The notes under the pieces are model-generated. The model saw only the letters and a list, made by a program, of their open reading frames with translations. It was not told the origin of the DNA and made no database searches. Positions 8,421 through 18,182 of a stretch of DNA of 64,000 bases are shown piece after piece (positions within the stretch are counted from its first letter, which is position 1; the number at the start of each line of letters is the position of its first letter). The position numbers and the translations under genes are program-made. The stretch comes from Mycolicibacterium rhodesiae (GTDB taxonomy: Bacteria > Actinomycetota > Actinomycetes > Mycobacteriales > Mycobacteriaceae): NCBI RefSeq assembly GCF_002086695.1, contig NZ_MVIH01000002.1, positions 248,001 through 312,000 on the forward strand, written 5' to 3'.

Positions 8421-9106
8421 GTGTGATCGAAGACGCAACAGCACCCGCGCTGCCGGACAGCGGGGATCAGCCGGTGAGTCCGCCGATTCAGCGGGTACTT
8501 CTGGTCTGGGACGCGCCCAACCTGGACATGGGGCTGGGTTCGATCCTCGGCGGTCGACCGACCGCCGCACACCGGCCGCGATTCGACGCGCTGGGCCGCT
8601 GGCTCCTGAACCGCACCGCCGAACTGTCGGCCGGCCACCCGGACATCTCGGTGGAACCGGAGGCGACAGTATTCACCAACATCGCGCCCGGCAGCGCGGA
8701 CGTCGTTCGCCCCTGGGTGGAAGCGCTGCGCAATGTAGGTTTCGCCGTGTTCGCCAAACCCAAGATCGACGAGGACAGCGACGTCGACTCCGACATGTTG
8801 GCCCACATCGAGCTGCGTCGCACAGAGGGCCTGGCCGCCGTCCTGGTCGCCTCGGCCGACGGGCAGGCCTTTCGCGCGCCGCTGGAGGAAATCGCCAAGT
8901 CGGGCACCCCCGCCTACGTGCTCGGATTTCGCGAACATGCCAGCTGGGCGTTAGCGTCGGATACCTTGGAGTTTGTCGACCTGGAGGACATTCCTGGTGT
9001 TTTCCGAGAGCCGCTGCCGCGAATCGGCCTAGATTCGCTCCCAGAGCAGGGGGCATGGCTACAACCGTTCCGGCCGCTGTCCTCATTACTGACATCGCGC
9101 GTCTGA
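8417..9106 (+). CDS. NYN/PIN-like domain protein (Rv0207c-like)
   Basis: This 229-residue soluble protein starts within the trmB stop (ATGA). LLVWDAPNLDMGLG near residue 28 and the acidic stretch DEDSDVDSDMLAHIE supply aspartates placed like the metal-binding residues of NYN-domain ribonucleases. LVASADGQAFRAPLEEIA and AYVLGF complete the alternating strand-helix pattern. NYN proteins are PIN-like nucleases acting on RNA, so a role in tRNA or mRNA processing next to trmB is plausible but unproven. It lies 49 bases before mmpL3 on the same strand, an arrangement that also exists in M. tuberculosis. Confidence 0.75.
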   Translation: MSVIEDATAPALPDSGDQPVSPPIQRVLLVWDAPNLDMGLGSILGGRPTAAHRPRFDALGRWLLNRTAELSAGHPDISVEPEATVFTNIAPGSADVVRPWVEALRNVGFAVFAKPKIDEDSDVDSDMLAHIELRRTEGLAAVLVASADGQAFRAPLEEIAKSGTPAYVLGFREHASWALASDTLEFVDLEDIPGVFREPLPRIGLDSLPEQGAWLQPFRPLSSLLTSRV

Positions 9107-9155
9107 GTAGGAGAAACCGATGCGCAGGTCGCAGAAGATTTGGTTAGGAGCTTAG

Positions 9156-12100
9156 GTGTTCGCCTGGTGGGGTCGAACTGTGTATCGATATCGATACATC
9201 GTGATCGGGGTCATGGTCGCGCTGTGCCTCGGTGGCGCCGTATACGGGGCCTCCTTGGGTAAGCACGTCACCCAGAGCGGTTTTTACGACAACGGCAGCG
9301 AGTCGGTGCGGGCCTCGACGCTCGCCGACGAGGTGTACGGCCGGGACCGCACCAGCCACGTCGTCGCCATCCTGACGCCGCCCGGCGACGAGAAGGTGAC
9401 TGACAAGAACTGGCAGAAGACGGTCACCGATGAACTCGATCAGGTGGTCAAGGACCACCCCGACCAGATCGTGGGCTGGGTCGGCTGGCTGAAAGCCCCC
9501 GACACCACCGACCCGACCGTCAATCAGATGAAGACGGCGGATCTACGTCATACCTTCGTCAGCATCCCCCTCAAGGGCGACGACGACGACACCATCCTGA
9601 AGAACTACCAAACCATCGAGCCGGCGCTGAAGAAGATCAACGGCGGGACTATCCAACTCGCCGGCCTCAATCCGCTGGCCAGCGAGCTCACTGGGACTAT
9701 CGGCACCGACCAGCAACGGGCCGAGCTCGCGATCGTCCCGCTGGTGGCCGTCGTTCTGTTCTTCGTCTTCGGCGGCGCCGTCGCGGCCGCGTTGCCCGCC
9801 ATCATCGGTGGTCTCACCATCGGCGGGGCGCTCGGCATCCTCCGGCTGACCGCCGAGTTCGGACCGGTGCACTTCTTCGCCCAGCCCGTCGTGACGATGA
9901 TGGGCTTCGGCATCGCCATCGACTACGGATTGTTCGTGGTCAGCAGGTTCCGGGAGGAACTTGCCGAAGGGTACGACGTCGAAGCGGCGGTACGGCGGTC
10001 GGTGATGACATCGGGACGCACCGTCGCGTTCTCCTCGGTCATCATCGTGGCGTCATCGCTACCGCTTCTGCTGATCCCGCTCGGCTTCCTCAAGTCGATC
10101 ACCTACGCGATCATCGCGTCGGTGCTGCTTGCGGCCTTCCTGTCGATCACAGTGCTGCCCGCGGTCCTGGGAATTCTTGGTGCCAATGTCGACGCGCTCG
10201 GGGTCCGGACTCTGCTCAGAGTGCCGTTCCTGGCCAACTGGCCGTTCTCGCGAAAGATCATCGACTGGTTTATCGAAAAAACCCAGAAGACCAAGACCCG
10301 CGAGGAGGTCGAAAAGGGATTCTGGGGCCGCCTGGTCAATGTGGTGATGAAGCGGCCAATCGCTTTTGCCGCTCCCATCGTGATCATCATGACGTTGCTC
10401 ATCATCCCGATGGGGCAGCTGGCGTTGGGCGGGCTCAGCGAGAAGTACCTGCCGCCGGACAATCCGGTGCGCAGCGCCCAGGAGCAGTTCGACAAAGAGT
10501 TCTCCAGTTTCCGCACCGAACCGCTGACCCTGGTCATCAAAACCAACAACGGCTCGCCGGTCACCGATCAGCAGCTCGACGATCTCCGTGCCGAAGCGCA
10601 AACGGTGTCCGGCTTCGCCGGCAGCGACGACCCCTCGAAGATGTGGGAGGAGCGCTCGGCCCAGAACGGCGGATCGAAGGACCCGTCCGTGCGGGTAATT
10701 CAGAACGGCCTGATAGACAGCAGTACCGCACCCCAGAAGATCCAACAGCTGCGCGCGCTGACCCCACCCCGGGGTACTACGGTCCTGGTCGGCGGTACCC
10801 AGGCGCTGGCACAGGACAGCATCTTGACGCTGTTCGACAAGCTGCCGCTGATGGTGTTGATCCTGGTGCTCACCACCACCGTCCTGATGTTCCTGGCGTT
10901 CGGCTCGGTGGTGCTTCCCATCAAGGCCGCATTGATGAGCGCATTGACGCTGGGTTCCACAATGGGCATTCTGACCTGGATGTTCGTCGAGGGCGGACAC
11001 GGTTCCGGGCTGTTGAATTACACGCCACAGCCGTTGTTCGCCCCGATGATCGGCCTGATCATCGCGGTCATCTGGGGTCTGTCCACCGACTATGAGGTGT
11101 TCCTGGTCTCCCGGATGGTGGAGGCCCGCGAGCGCGGCCTGTCCACCGCGGAGGCCATCCGGATCGGCACGGCCACCACCGGCCGACTCATCACCGGTGC
11201 CGCGCTGGTGCTCGCCGTGGTGGTCGCAGCATTCGCGTTCTCCGACCTGGTCGTGATGAAGTATCTGGCCTTCGGTCTGCTGATCGCTTTGCTGCTGGAC
11301 GCCACCGTCATCCGGATGTTCCTGGTCCCAGCCATCATGAAGCTGCTCGGAGACGACTGCTGGTGGGCGCCGCGCTGGATGAAGCGCCTGCAGGTGCGGA
11401 TCGGCCTCGGCGAGACCCACCTGACCGACGAGCGCAAGCGGCCGGTCGTGCGGGAACCGGATCCCGCCCTCGTGGGTGCCGGTGCACCGGTATCGGCAGC
11501 CGGGGCCCGACGCCCGGCGCACGACCCGACCCATCCTGTCGAGGGCCGCGCGATGCCGCGTGTGGTGGGCCGCGCCGAATACCGCAACCCGCCGCCGCCG
11601 CAGGAAGCCCCGTCGGCCGCCGGAACCGCACGGATGCCGGATCCGGTCGAAGCCCGCACCGAGATCACCGCCGGCGGGCAGGAGCGCAGCGACCGGGGAA
11701 TCACCGCCGGCGGGCAGGAGCGCAGCGACCGGGGAATCGCCGAAGCACCGACGACCAGGTTCTCGGTGGCCAAGAACGCCGTCAAGAACGCGGTGAACAC
11801 CGCTGCTTCGGCGGCCAGGACCAACCGCCCGCCAGCGCCACCGGCGCCGGATCGGGAGATCGAGTCGTGGCTGGGTGAGCTGCGGGGATCCGGCGGGCAG
11901 GAGCGAAGCGGCCGGGGGTCGTTGCAGCCGGGCTCGACTCCGACTCCGCCGCAGCAGCCGTCGGCACAGCCGACTCAGGCGATGTCGGCTCCGGAGGACG
12001 CGACGACAGCGATCCCGGCCCAGCGCGAGCAGAACGACGACGTCTCCCCCGCGCTCAGCGCCGAGGAGACCCGCGCCATCCCGGTCAGCCGACCCGATCA

Positions 12101-12230
12101 GGGCGACTCCGAGGTGGCGACCGAGAAGCTGAACTCACGCGGCAAGAAAGAGGGCGATGAGCAACGCCGTCGCGGTAGCGGTGGCGGGGTCAGCGCGGCG
12201 GATCTGCTGCGCCGCGAAGGTCGCTTGTAG
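9156..12230 (+). CDS. mmpL3: Trehalose monomycolate exporter, RND superfamily
   Basis: MmpL3 moves trehalose monomycolate across the inner membrane using proton motive force and is essential in mycobacteria. The protein is 1024 residues, starting at a GTG with AGGAG six bases upstream. The proton-relay pairs fall at D256-Y257 (GFGIAIDYGLF) and D645-Y646 (GLSTDYEVFL), the positions known for M. smegmatis MmpL3. Two periplasmic domains alternate with about twelve membrane helices, and a hydrophilic cytosolic tail begins near residue 750. The tail carries a duplicated 12-residue unit encoded by a tandem DNA repeat. It follows trmB and the NYN gene and ends exactly where the opposing transporter gene ends. 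Confidence 0.98.
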   Translation: MFAWWGRTVYRYRYIVIGVMVALCLGGAVYGASLGKHVTQSGFYDNGSESVRASTLADEVYGRDRTSHVVAILTPPGDEKVTDKNWQKTVTDELDQVVKDHPDQIVGWVGWLKAPDTTDPTVNQMKTADLRHTFVSIPLKGDDDDTILKNYQTIEPALKKINGGTIQLAGLNPLASELTGTIGTDQQRAELAIVPLVAVVLFFVFGGAVAAALPAIIGGLTIGGALGILRLTAEFGPVHFFAQPVVTMMGFGIAIDYGLFVVSRFREELAEGYDVEAAVRRSVMTSGRTVAFSSVIIVASSLPLLLIPLGFLKSITYAIIASVLLAAFLSITVLPAVLGILGANVDALGVRTLLRVPFLANWPFSRKIIDWFIEKTQKTKTREEVEKGFWGRLVNVVMKRPIAFAAPIVIIMTLLIIPMGQLALGGLSEKYLPPDNPVRSAQEQFDKEFSSFRTEPLTLVIKTNNGSPVTDQQLDDLRAEAQTVSGFAGSDDPSKMWEERSAQNGGSKDPSVRVIQNGLIDSSTAPQKIQQLRALTPPRGTTVLVGGTQALAQDSILTLFDKLPLMVLILVLTTTVLMFLAFGSVVLPIKAALMSALTLGSTMGILTWMFVEGGHGSGLLNYTPQPLFAPMIGLIIAVIWGLSTDYEVFLVSRMVEARERGLSTAEAIRIGTATTGRLITGAALVLAVVVAAFAFSDLVVMKYLAFGLLIALLLDATVIRMFLVPAIMKLLGDDCWWAPRWMKRLQVRIGLGETHLTDERKRPVVREPDPALVGAGAPVSAAGARRPAHDPTHPVEGRAMPRVVGRAEYRNPPPPQEAPSAAGTARMPDPVEARTEITAGGQERSDRGITAGGQERSDRGIAEAPTTRFSVAKNAVKNAVNTAASAARTNRPPAPPAPDREIESWLGELRGSGGQERSGRGSLQPGSTPTPPQQPSAQPTQAMSAPEDATTAIPAQREQNDDVSPALSAEETRAIPVSRPDQGDSEVATEKLNSRGKKEGDEQRRRGSGGGVSAADLLRREGRL
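11664..11735 (+). repeat. Two perfect 36-bp tandem repeats in the mmpL3 tail, with a diverged third copy
   Basis: Bases 11664-11699 and 11700-11735 are identical and keep frame, encoding the 12-residue unit ITAGGQERSDRG twice. A diverged partial copy with CGGCGGGCAGGAGCG at 11891-11905 encodes GGQERSGRG about 155 bases downstream. The DNA similarity of the separated copy suggests spread of a short sequence element as well as simple duplication. Confidence 0.9.
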
Positions 12231-13385
12231 CTAGTCCCGCTCGCGCTTGGGCGGGACGACGTCGGGCTCGGCATTGAGGATGATGCCGTCGTCGTTCTCC
12301 TCGAGTTCGGCTGCCTCCTCGGCGGGGTCGTCGGCGACGAGAACCCGGATGGCGCTGTTGAGGAAGGCCACCAACGGCACCGACAACAGCGCGCCGACGA
12401 TGCCGGCCAGCACGGCACCGGCCGAGATGGCCAGCACGATCGCCAGCGGGTGGATCGACACCGCGCGCCCCATCACCAGCGGTTGCAGGATGTGCGCCTC
12501 GAGCTGTTGCACCGCGATGATCAGCCCCAGCGTGATCGCCGCGTAGACCACACCTTTGGCCAGCAGCGCTACCACCACCGCGAGGAATCCGGTGACCACG
12601 GCGCCCACCAGGGGAATGAACGCACCGAGGAAGACCAGGGAGGCCAGGGGCAGCGCCAGCGGGATGCCCATGATCGCCAGGCCGGTGCCGATACCGACGG
12701 CGTCCACGAGTGCGACGAGCGCGGTGGCCCGCACGTAGCCGATCAGCGAGCCGAAGCCGGCCCGGCCTGCGTCCCGCACCCGCTCGCGGGCGTGCGACGG
12801 AATGATCTTGGTGACGAAGCTGTAGATGTTGCGGCCGCCGTGCAGCAGGAAGATCAGGGTGAACAGCACCAGCAGCGCGCCGGTGACGAGCTCGGTGAGG
12901 GTGGCCGCCGTCGACAGTGCGCCGGTGGTCAGCTGCTCCTGGTTGTCACGCAGCGCCTTGATGGCCGTGTTGCCTGCGTTGTCGATCTGTTCGCGACTCA
13001 GGTGCGCAGGGCCGTCGACGAGCCACCGGCGCAAGCCGTCGATGCTGTAGGTGACCTGCTCCACCAGGCCTGGCAGACCCGAAACGAACTGGCTGACAAC
13101 GAAAGTCAGGATCCCGCCGAATATCGCGAAGCCGCCGAGCAGGATCAGGGCCACCGCCCCGCCCCGGGGAGCTCCGCGACGGTCGAGCCAGTCCACGGCA
13201 GGCAGCAGCAGGGCGGCCAGCATGGTGGCCAGTGCCACCGGAACCACGATGACCTCGAGGCGGCTGACGACCCACAGCAAGGCCACGATGGCCGCCCCGA
13301 CCACCAGCAGGCGCCAGGACCACGCTGCGGTTTTACGGAGGAAGGGATCGACCGAGTCGTCGTCCGAAACGCGGGTGGCCGGCAT
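12231..13385 (-). CDS. AI-2E/PerM-family membrane transporter (Rv0205-like)
   Basis: This 384-residue integral membrane protein has about seven to eight hydrophobic helices (for example [32 protein letters not shown] followed by [20 protein letters not shown]). It ends in a 40-residue acidic tail rich in Asp and Glu. The layout, and the conserved [20 protein letters not shown] region, are typical of the AI-2E transporter (PerM) family, whose substrates are mostly unknown. The start is ATG at 13385. Its stop begins one base after the mmpL3 stop on the other strand, so the two converging genes have no spacer and no visible terminator. Confidence 0.85.
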   Translation of the reverse strand: MPATRVSDDDSVDPFLRKTAAWSWRLLVVGAAIVALLWVVSRLEVIVVPVALATMLAALLLPAVDWLDRRGAPRGGAVALILLGGFAIFGGILTFVVSQFVSGLPGLVEQVTYSIDGLRRWLVDGPAHLSREQIDNAGNTAIKALRDNQEQLTTGALSTAATLTELVTGALLVLFTLIFLLHGGRNIYSFVTKIIPSHARERVRDAGRAGFGSLIGYVRATALVALVDAVGIGTGLAIMGIPLALPLASLVFLGAFIPLVGAVVTGFLAVVVALLAKGVVYAAITLGLIIAVQQLEAHILQPLVMGRAVSIHPLAIVLAISAGAVLAGIVGALLSVPLVAFLNSAIRVLVADDPAEEAAELEENDDGIILNAEPDVVPPKRERD

Positions 13386-13461
13386 GCGGCCAAGCGTAAC
13401 CGGCTCGACATCCCGCAGGCGGAGACCGTCGAGACACGCCTGGACCGTTACGCTGATCTGC

Positions 13462-14646
13462 GTGTCCTACGACGCGTCGGTGAACGCCGCCCGCGAGGAT
13501 CACGGCCCCCCGGTACGCGGGAAGTACTGGTGGGTCCGCTGGGCGGTGCTCGGCGTCGCGCTGATCGTGCTGGTCGTCGAGGCCACCCTGGTGTGGGATC
13601 AACTGGCCAAAGCCTGGACAAGCCTGATCTCCGCGAACGGCTGGTGGGTGCTGGCGGCGGCCGCCGCGGCCATGCTGTCGATGCACAGCTTCGCCCAGAT
13701 CCAGCGGACGCTGTTGCGTTCGGCCGGGGTGATCGTCCACCAGTGGCGCTCCGAAGCGGCGTTCTACGCAGGCAATGCGCTGAGCACCACGATGCCCGGC
13801 GGTCCCGTGCTCTCGGCGACGTTCGTCTATCGGCAGCAGCGGCTGTGGGGCGCCTCTCCGGTGGTCGCGTCCTGGCAGTTGGTGATGTCGGGCGCGCTGC
13901 AGGTCGTGGGCCTGGCGCTGCTGGGCCTCGGCGGCGCATTCCTGTTGGGCGCCAAGAACAATCCGTTCTCGCTGCTGTTCACCCTCGGCGGGTTCATCGC
14001 CCTGCTGTTGCTCGCGCAGGCGGTGGCGACCCGGCCCGAACTCATCGACGGCATCGGCGTCAAGGTCCTGGGCTGGGTCAACTCGGTACGCGGTAAGCCC
14101 ACCGACACCGGTCTGCGCAGGTGGCGCGAAACGCTGAACCAACTGGAATCGGTCAGCTTGAGCCGCCGCACCCTCGGGGTGGCGTTCGGCTGGTCGTTCT
14201 TCAACTGGGTGTGCGACGTGGCGTGCCTGGCTTTCGCCGCCTACGCCACCGGCGGGAGACCGTCGCTGGCCGGTCTGACCGTCGCCTACGCCGCCGCCCG
14301 CGCGGTCGGCTCGATCCCGCTGATGCCCGGCGGCCTGCTGGTCGTGGAGGCCGTGCTGGTGCCCGGCCTGGTCTCCAGCGGGATGGCGCTGTCCGGCGCG
14401 ATCTCGGCGATGCTGATCTATCGGCTGGTCAGCTGGATCTTCATCTCGACGATCGGCTGGGTGGTGTTCTTCTTCCTGTTCCGGACCGAAGGCCCCCTGG
14501 ACCCGGACGCCGTGGCCGACGAGATCGCCGCAGCCGAAGCGCAAGCCGAAAGCGGCCGTGGTGTCGTCGACGATCCGGCCGACACCGCGCTCCAGGGTCC
14601 GGTGCCGCCGCCATGCCCGGACCACGACGACGACACCCGGCCCTGA
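13462..14646 (+). CDS. UPF0104 / lysylphosphatidylglycerol-synthase-type transmembrane protein (Rv0204c-like)
   Basis: The 394-residue protein begins at GTG 13462 and has about eight membrane helices (such as [34 protein letters not shown] and [19 protein letters not shown]). Family landmarks are [18 protein letters not shown] and [19 protein letters not shown], the double PGG pattern of the flippase-like half of MprF proteins. There is no aminoacyl-transferase domain, so it probably moves or positions a lipid and does not modify one. A cytosolic tail rich in Pro and Asp ends the protein. It is followed 25 bases later by a DUF3054-type gene. Substrate unknown. Confidence 0.82.
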   Translation: MSYDASVNAAREDHGPPVRGKYWWVRWAVLGVALIVLVVEATLVWDQLAKAWTSLISANGWWVLAAAAAAMLSMHSFAQIQRTLLRSAGVIVHQWRSEAAFYAGNALSTTMPGGPVLSATFVYRQQRLWGASPVVASWQLVMSGALQVVGLALLGLGGAFLLGAKNNPFSLLFTLGGFIALLLLAQAVATRPELIDGIGVKVLGWVNSVRGKPTDTGLRRWRETLNQLESVSLSRRTLGVAFGWSFFNWVCDVACLAFAAYATGGRPSLAGLTVAYAAARAVGSIPLMPGGLLVVEAVLVPGLVSSGMALSGAISAMLIYRLVSWIFISTIGWVVFFFLFRTEGPLDPDAVADEIAAAEAQAESGRGVVDDPADTALQGPVPPPCPDHDDDTRP

Positions 14647-14671
14647 TCCGACGGTGTGCTTGAATCCGAGC

Positions 14672-15049
14672 ATGGCAGTTCGTAGCGACACCCGCCCGGC
14701 CGTACTGGCGTTGGCCGGCGACATCGTCTGCGTCGTGGTGTTCTGCGCGATCGGTCGCCGCAGCCACGCCGAGGGCTTGACGCTTGCCGGCGTCGCCGAG
14801 ACGGCATGGCCGTTTCTGTCCGGCACCCTGGCCGGTTGGCTGATCTCCCGGGCCTGGCGCGCACCGACCGCGATCGCGCCGACCGGTGTGATCGTCTGGC
14901 TTTCGACCGTCGTGGTGGGAATGTTGTTGCGCAAGGCCAGTTCTCAGGGGGTTGCGGTGAGCTTCATCATCGTGGCGTCGGTGGTGACGGCGGTGCTGCT
15001 GTTGGGCTGGCGCGGCGTCGCCGCCGTCGTCCGCAAACGCAGCGGTTAA
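14672..15049 (+). CDS. DUF3054-type small membrane protein
   Basis: The 125-residue product has four predicted membrane helices: VLALAGDIVCVVVFCAIG, FLSGTLAGWLISR, APTGVIVWLSTVVVGMLL and VSFIIVASVVTAVLLLGW. The motif GRRSHAEG after the first helix is characteristic of the DUF3054 family, which is common in actinobacteria and of unknown function. An in-frame GTG six codons upstream is an alternative start. It lies in the same direction as the UPF0104 gene and overlaps the end of the opposing histidine kinase gene by four bases, the two TAA stops sharing TTAA. Confidence 0.75.
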   Translation: MAVRSDTRPAVLALAGDIVCVVVFCAIGRRSHAEGLTLAGVAETAWPFLSGTLAGWLISRAWRAPTAIAPTGVIVWLSTVVVGMLLRKASSQGVAVSFIIVASVVTAVLLLGWRGVAAVVRKRSG

Positions 15050-16374
15050 GCCTGCCCCGCCGGGGCGAGCGGTTCCGGGGCCGTCGAGACCGTCAACACG
15101 GCGCGCAAGCCGCCGAGCGGGCCGTCGGAGAGTTCGATATCGCCGCCGTGCAGCGCGGCCTGCTGAGCCACCAGCGCCAAGCCGAGACCTGAACCGCCCG
15201 CGGTGGCTGTGCTGCCACGAGCGAAGCGGCCCAACACTTTTCGATGCTCCTCGGCCGGCAGGCCACGGCCGTTGTCGTCGACGGTGATGGCCAGCAGCGG
15301 GCCCTGGCGGCGGGCACGCAGCACGATCCGGGTGGCTCCGCCGTGAGTGATCGCGTTGCGGACCAGGTTGTCCACGGCCAACCGCAACCCGGCCGGCCAG
15401 CCCCACACCGTGCCGGCCTCATCGGCCTCCACGATGATCTCCCCCACCCCGGACCGGATGTTCTCCCGCGCAACCCGATCGAGCATCTCGGCGACATCAA
15501 TCGGCTCGCGGTCCTCGGCGCGGGCCAGCTGCCCCGACGCCAGCTGCCCCAGCGCAGTGATGATCGCCTCCACCCGGCGCTGCGCGCGCGCCAGATCGCC
15601 GACCACCTCGTCGCGTTCCTCGGGCGGCAAATCGTGGATACGCAGAGTGTCCAGATCGGCGCGCATCGCGGTCAGCGGGGTGCGCAGTTCGTGGGCGGCG
15701 TTGGCCGCGAAATCCTGTGCAGCCTGAAGCGAATTCGTGGTGGCCGCTTGGGCATCCGCGAGCCGGTTCAACATGGCGATCATCGCCTCGGACAGGTCCT
15801 CGGCCTCCCGGGAGCCGTGCACCGGATCGAGGCGATCGTGGCCGGTCCCCAACCGCCTGGTCTGCTCGGTGAGTTTCAGCAGCGGCCGGATCGCCGGGCC
15901 GGCCAGGATCCAGCCCAACGCCAGCGCGACCATCACCGCGAGACAGACGATCAATACGTAGAGCGGAATTCGGGCGCGACTCAACAGGATGCTGTCGGCG
16001 CGGATACCGATCGAGACCAGGATCCCGCCGGACTGGTCGACGCTCACCGTCCGCACCCGATAGTCGAAGCCGTTGACGGTGACCGTCGCGGTCCCGGGCG
16101 GCAGCGGCGGCAACTGGAACCCGCGCTGGAACATCACCTGGCCGGTACGCCGGGATCGTCCCGTCGTCACCACCCGACTGGGATCACGCAGCTGTTCGGG
16201 GTACATGCTGGCGTCGACGATCGAGTCGAGGCGCTTGTCCAGTTGCGCCTCATCGTTGTTCGCCAGCACGACCGAGGTCAGCGCCGCCAGCAGCGCGACC
16301 ACGATCGCGGCGGCCACCGCGGCGGCCAGTGCGACCCGGCTGCGCAGGGACAGGCTCTGGCCCAGTGAACTCAC
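15046..16374 (-). CDS. Two-component sensor histidine kinase (PrrB-like)
   Basis: This 442-residue membrane kinase has a first helix at about 14-38, an extracytoplasmic domain of about 95 residues, a second helix at about 136-158, then a HAMP region. The dimerisation motif AAHELRTPLTAM has the phosphorylated histidine at 228. The ATP-binding boxes DNLVRNAITHG, VDDNGRGLP and GSGLGLALV follow. Its ATG lies seven bases after the stop of the response regulator. Together with the upstream haem-binding gene this forms a compact unit, so the external domain may sense something connected with haem or the envelope. That link is inferred from position only. Confidence 0.93.
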   Translation of the reverse strand: MSSLGQSLSLRSRVALAAAVAAAIVVALLAALTSVVLANNDEAQLDKRLDSIVDASMYPEQLRDPSRVVTTGRSRRTGQVMFQRGFQLPPLPPGTATVTVNGFDYRVRTVSVDQSGGILVSIGIRADSILLSRARIPLYVLIVCLAVMVALALGWILAGPAIRPLLKLTEQTRRLGTGHDRLDPVHGSREAEDLSEAMIAMLNRLADAQAATTNSLQAAQDFAANAAHELRTPLTAMRADLDTLRIHDLPPEERDEVVGDLARAQRRVEAIITALGQLASGQLARAEDREPIDVAEMLDRVARENIRSGVGEIIVEADEAGTVWGWPAGLRLAVDNLVRNAITHGGATRIVLRARRQGPLLAITVDDNGRGLPAEEHRKVLGRFARGSTATAGGSGLGLALVAQQAALHGGDIELSDGPLGGLRAVLTVSTAPEPLAPAGQA

Positions 16375-16381
16375 GACCGGA

Positions 16382-17101
16382 TCACGGCTCCGACCGCAGG
16401 ACGTACCCGATGCCCCGCACCGTGTGGATCACCCGGGGCACACCCTCGCGTTCGAGCTTGCGGCGCAGGTAACTGATGAACACGTCGGCGACGTTCGTGT
16501 CGACGTCGAAGTCGTAGCCCCACACCAGCTCCAGGAGCCGCTGCCGGGACAGCACCACACCGGAGTTCTCGGCGAGCACCGCCAACAGGTCGAATTCGCG
16601 TTTGGTCAGCTCGACCCGGTCGCCGTTGACGAACACCAGCCGCCGGGCGGTGTCGATGGTCAGCGGCCCGATCGTCACGGCGTCGGAACCCTCGTGTGAA
16701 TGCGACGCCCGCCGCAGCAGCGCATGCAGCCTGGCCACCAGCTCGCCCAGATCGAACGGCTTGGTCAGATAGTCGTCGGCGCCCGCTTCCAGGCCTGCGA
16801 TCCGGTCGTTGACGGTGTCGCGCGCCGACAGTACGCAGATCGGAATGTCGTTGCCCAGTGCCCGCAGCGCGGTTACCACCGCGACACCGTCGAGCTCCGG
16901 CATCTGGACGTCGAGCACCAACGCGTCGTGATTCTCGTTCGCCAACAGCCGCAACGCTTCCTTGCCGGTCGCCGCTACCCGGACGTCGAACCCCGAGTGC
17001 CGCAATCCGCGGGCAACCGAAGTCCGGACGTCCGGGTCGTCGTCGACCATCAGGACGGTGCGGCCAGCGCCTTCCTGGGCGGGCTGCTGTCCTACCCGCA
17101 C
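16382..17101 (-). CDS. Two-component response regulator, OmpR/PrrA family
   Basis: The 239-residue protein has a receiver domain (residues about 15-130) with acidic pocket VDDD near 19-22, phosphoacceptor aspartate at 64 in [12 protein letters not shown], and the conserved lysine in DDYLTKPF. A winged-helix DNA-binding domain follows, with [30 protein letters not shown] and [11 protein letters not shown], very close to PrrA of M. tuberculosis. The assigned start is a GTG only six bases after the stop of the haem-binding gene; a start a few codons in is possible. It precedes its kinase by seven bases. Sequence likeness to PrrA is from memory. Confidence 0.93.
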   Translation of the reverse strand: MRVGQQPAQEGAGRTVLMVDDDPDVRTSVARGLRHSGFDVRVAATGKEALRLLANENHDALVLDVQMPELDGVAVVTALRALGNDIPICVLSARDTVNDRIAGLEAGADDYLTKPFDLGELVARLHALLRRASHSHEGSDAVTIGPLTIDTARRLVFVNGDRVELTKREFDLLAVLAENSGVVLSRQRLLELVWGYDFDVDTNVADVFISYLRRKLEREGVPRVIHTVRGIGYVLRSEP

Positions 17102-17107
17102 CGCGGG

Positions 17108-17479
17108 CTAGGCGCCAGGAACGTCAGGAGCGTTACCGCAGCGGTTCTTCAGATCGACCAAAGGCTGACGAATGCCCTGCAGGTCGGCCTTCACCGAGGG
17201 GTTGTAGTCCAGGTACTGCTTCACCTCGGACCGGATGGTGTCGCGCGGCGCACCCTCCAGACCGGTGAAGAACGCGTTGACGTCCGGGTGCGTGAACAGG
17301 TAGGCCGACGTCGCCGCGGACACACCCGCGGCCACACCGGCGAGGTCGGCGGCGGTGCAGTTCGGCGGCGGATCGGCCAGCGCCGACGGGGCCGCGCCAA
17401 TCAGCATCGCGCCGGCGACGGCGCCCGTGCCGATCGCTCCGACGACCGCGCGACGGGCCAGACGGGCATTAAGCAACAT
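17108..17479 (-). CDS. Secreted haem-binding protein, MHB/haemophore-related (Rv0203-like)
   Basis: The 123-residue precursor begins at ATG 17479 with GGAGT upstream. A signal peptide of about 34 residues (twin Arg, then a hydrophobic stretch) ends near SALADPP. The mature part has the family pattern: an early Cys (PNCTAADL), helices with VSAATSAYLFTHPDVNAFFTGL and IRSEVKQYLDYNPSVKADL, and a closing Cys (KNRCGN). Rv0203 is a secreted haem carrier reported to hand haem to MmpL3 and MmpL11, and both genes lie within 9 kb here. It is apparently co-transcribed with the response regulator gene. Confidence 0.82.
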   Translation of the reverse strand: MLLNARLARRAVVGAIGTGAVAGAMLIGAAPSALADPPPNCTAADLAGVAAGVSAATSAYLFTHPDVNAFFTGLEGAPRDTIRSEVKQYLDYNPSVKADLQGIRQPLVDLKNRCGNAPDVPGA

Positions 17480-17645
17480 GCTCGGACTCCTTAGCGTTGG
17501 GAGAAGCACTGCCAGTAACCGGTACTGACAGAAGAAAGCTAAGCAGAATTGCTGCAGACTTTCGCGCCTTGAGCTTAACCAATCGTGAGAATGTTCCGAT
17601 GTGGCTGCTCAGGGCCGCTTATGAGGGAGCGGCGCACGCGCCGAT

Positions 17646-18182
17646 TCAGCGAGTACCAATCGTGGCCGGGCCCGGCAGCGGGCCGTTGCCCAGCGGAGCC
17701 TGGCTGCCGGAGAGCTGTTGCGCCGGTGTCGTAGCCGTCAGCACGCCCGGCGCCGGTGCGGGCAGACCGCCGGTCTGAGCCGACTGCAGCACGCCGAGCA
17801 GCTGCGGCAGACTCACCGGCAACTTGCACTGGGTGGACATACTCGTCAGTGGCTGCTGGATGGCCTGCAGGTCCTTGGCGGCCTGCGGGTTGGCGTCGAA
17901 ATAACTCTTCAGCGCCACCACCGTCTGCGGACCGGCCTGCTGCTGGGAGATCGTCGTCAACGCCTGATTGGTCTGCGGGTGCGCGTCCAGATAGGTCCCG
18001 GTGTTGGTGGCCACCGCGCCGACCGTCTTGGCGAGCTGACTGGCCGCGCACGGGTCGGGGGCGGCGGTCGCCGACGATGTCGACAGCGCCAACAGGGCGG
18101 CACCGCCGGCGGCGGTGGCGGCCAACACAGCGCACACCCCGCGGCGCAGTGGCGCGGTCGCGGAGATGGTGGACGCAGACAT
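17646..18182 (-). CDS. Second secreted haem-binding (MHB-type) protein with extended tail
   Basis: The 178-residue precursor starts at ATG 18182 with GAGGAGT upstream. Its signal peptide (RRGVCAVLAATAAGGAALLA core) is cleaved near TAAPD. The mature domain repeats the haemophore pattern: DPCAASQLAKTVGAVATNTG, AHPQTNQALTTI, LKSYFDANPQAAKDLQAI and a final Cys in STQCKLP. An extra 50-residue Gln/Pro/Gly-rich tail follows, absent from the shorter paralogue downstream. It lies 166 bases before that paralogue on the same strand and diverges from mmpL11, whose product is linked to haem handling in M. tuberculosis. Confidence 0.8.
   Translation of the reverse strand: MSASTISATAPLRRGVCAVLAATAAGGAALLALSTSSATAAPDPCAASQLAKTVGAVATNTGTYLDAHPQTNQALTTISQQQAGPQTVVALKSYFDANPQAAKDLQAIQQPLTSMSTQCKLPVSLPQLLGVLQSAQTGGLPAPAPGVLTATTPAQQLSGSQAPLGNGPLPGPATIGTR

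Noticed and set aside
17513..17527. CAGTA-ACCGG-TACTG symmetry upstream of the first MHB gene
   Set aside because: Five-base arms only, and OmpR-type regulators such as the adjacent one usually bind direct repeats.
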